NCBI GenBank assembly: GCA_035294145.1
Contig: DATGLL010000057.1
Location: 1-6,214 of the forward strand
Reading direction: 5' to 3'
Origin: CADDZO01 sp035294145
Lineage (GTDB): Bacteria > Chloroflexota > Dormibacteria > Dormibacterales > Dormibacteraceae
DNA: 6,214 nucleotides
The notes beneath the pieces were generated by a model. It was not told the origin of the DNA. It searched no databases and was given only the letters and a program-made list of their open reading frames with translations. The position numbers and the translations under genes are program-made. This document shows positions 6,041 to 6,214 of the stretch, in pieces (the first letter of the stretch is position 1; the number at the start of each line of letters is the position of its first letter).

Positions 6041-6214
6041 ATGAACTTGAAGCAGTGGGCGCGCGAGCAAGGTATCCACCCCGTGACCGCCTACCGCTGG
6101 TTCCAGTCGGGCAAGCTCCCCGTCCCGGCCCGGCGAGTTGGTCACCTGATCCTGGTGGACGCCCCGGCGCGGTCCCCGGCCGGTGTGACCGCCCGCTCGC
6201 GTGTCCTCTGCGGA
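6041..6214 (+). pseudogene. tnpA: IS607-type serine recombinase TnpA, N-terminus, frameshifted
   Basis: The first residues (MNLKQWAREQGIHPVTAYRW, then FQSGKLPVPARRVGHLILVD) form the MerR-like helix-turn-helix that opens IS607-family TnpA proteins, small-serine recombinases that cut and rejoin the element ends. After residue 40 a linker should lead into the catalytic motif (Y)ARVSSxDQ. In the frame of the start codon the reading is instead GVTARSRVLCG. ARVSSAD, with the catalytic serine, is encoded from 6195 in another frame. Loss of two bases (for example TA of a Tyr codon between 6193 and 6195) or gain of one C would explain this. The gene is also cut by the window edge, so the rest is unseen. 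The family call is strong. The break may be a true inactivating mutation, a sequencing or assembly error, or much less likely a programmed shift. Confidence 0.75.

Larger units (their letters stand above)
5998..6214 (+). mobile_element. Left end of a second IS607-type element (partial)
   Basis: The left end lies between the IclR remnant and tnpA. Native IclR coding can be followed to about 6003, and tnpA starts at 6041, leaving a left end of about 40-45 bp. A GG within the G-run at 5995-5999 is a fitting crossover point, since IS607-type serine recombinases use a short GG-like core and make no target duplication. The element runs in the same direction as the one at the left edge of the window. 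The remainder (rest of tnpA, probably tnpB and an omega RNA) lies beyond 6214. Confidence 0.65.

Noticed and set aside
1..6214. CRISPR array, tRNA or rRNA genes
   Set aside because: No regularly spaced repeats and no tRNA- or rRNA-like sequence were seen on reading either strand.

Overview
The window is a GC-rich stretch of bacterial DNA, clearly above 60% GC by eye, with coding frames whose third positions are almost all G or C. The protein families do not fix the organism. A soil-type or environmental high-GC bacterium fits (Actinomycetota, Chloroflexota or a Rokubacteria-like lineage), but this is a guess. The layout is a five-gene minus-strand operon of catabolic type, flanked on both sides by partial IS607-type insertion sequences in the same (plus) orientation.

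Left edge (1 to about 177): the last 37 codons and stop of a TnpB-like protein. They are overlapped and followed by a run of compact hairpins that looks like the omega RNA (reRNA) scaffold and right end of an IS607/IS605-type element. From about 178 to 652 there is no gene I can recognise, only an imperfect inverted repeat.

Centre (653 to 5375, all minus strand, transcribed right to left): an MFS transporter, a gluconate 2-dehydrogenase subunit 3-like small subunit, a GMC flavoprotein dehydrogenase with a four-cysteine motif, a 65-codon unrecognised ORF, and a metal-dependent cyclase (kynurenine-formamidase-like) protein. Every junction overlaps (ATGA, ATGA, an 11-nt overlap, TAATG, ATGA), so this is a tightly coupled operon. 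The likely logic is uptake of a small organic substrate by the MFS protein, oxidation of a hydroxyl group by the flavoprotein plus small subunit, and hydrolysis of an amide, ester or lactone-type intermediate by the cyclase. The actual substrate cannot be read from the sequence.

Right edge (5372 to 6214): the operon begins with an IclR-family regulator that has lost its DNA-binding domain. Its reading frame runs straight into the left end of a second IS607-type element, whose tnpA begins at 6041 on the plus strand. That tnpA is itself out of frame: the helix-turn-helix part is in one frame and the serine-recombinase catalytic motif (ARVSSAD) is in another, as expected from loss of two bases near 6193-6195. 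The main points of interest are the insertional decapitation of the local regulator, the two same-orientation IS607-type ends bracketing the operon, the candidate omega RNA, and the coupled small ORF of unknown function.
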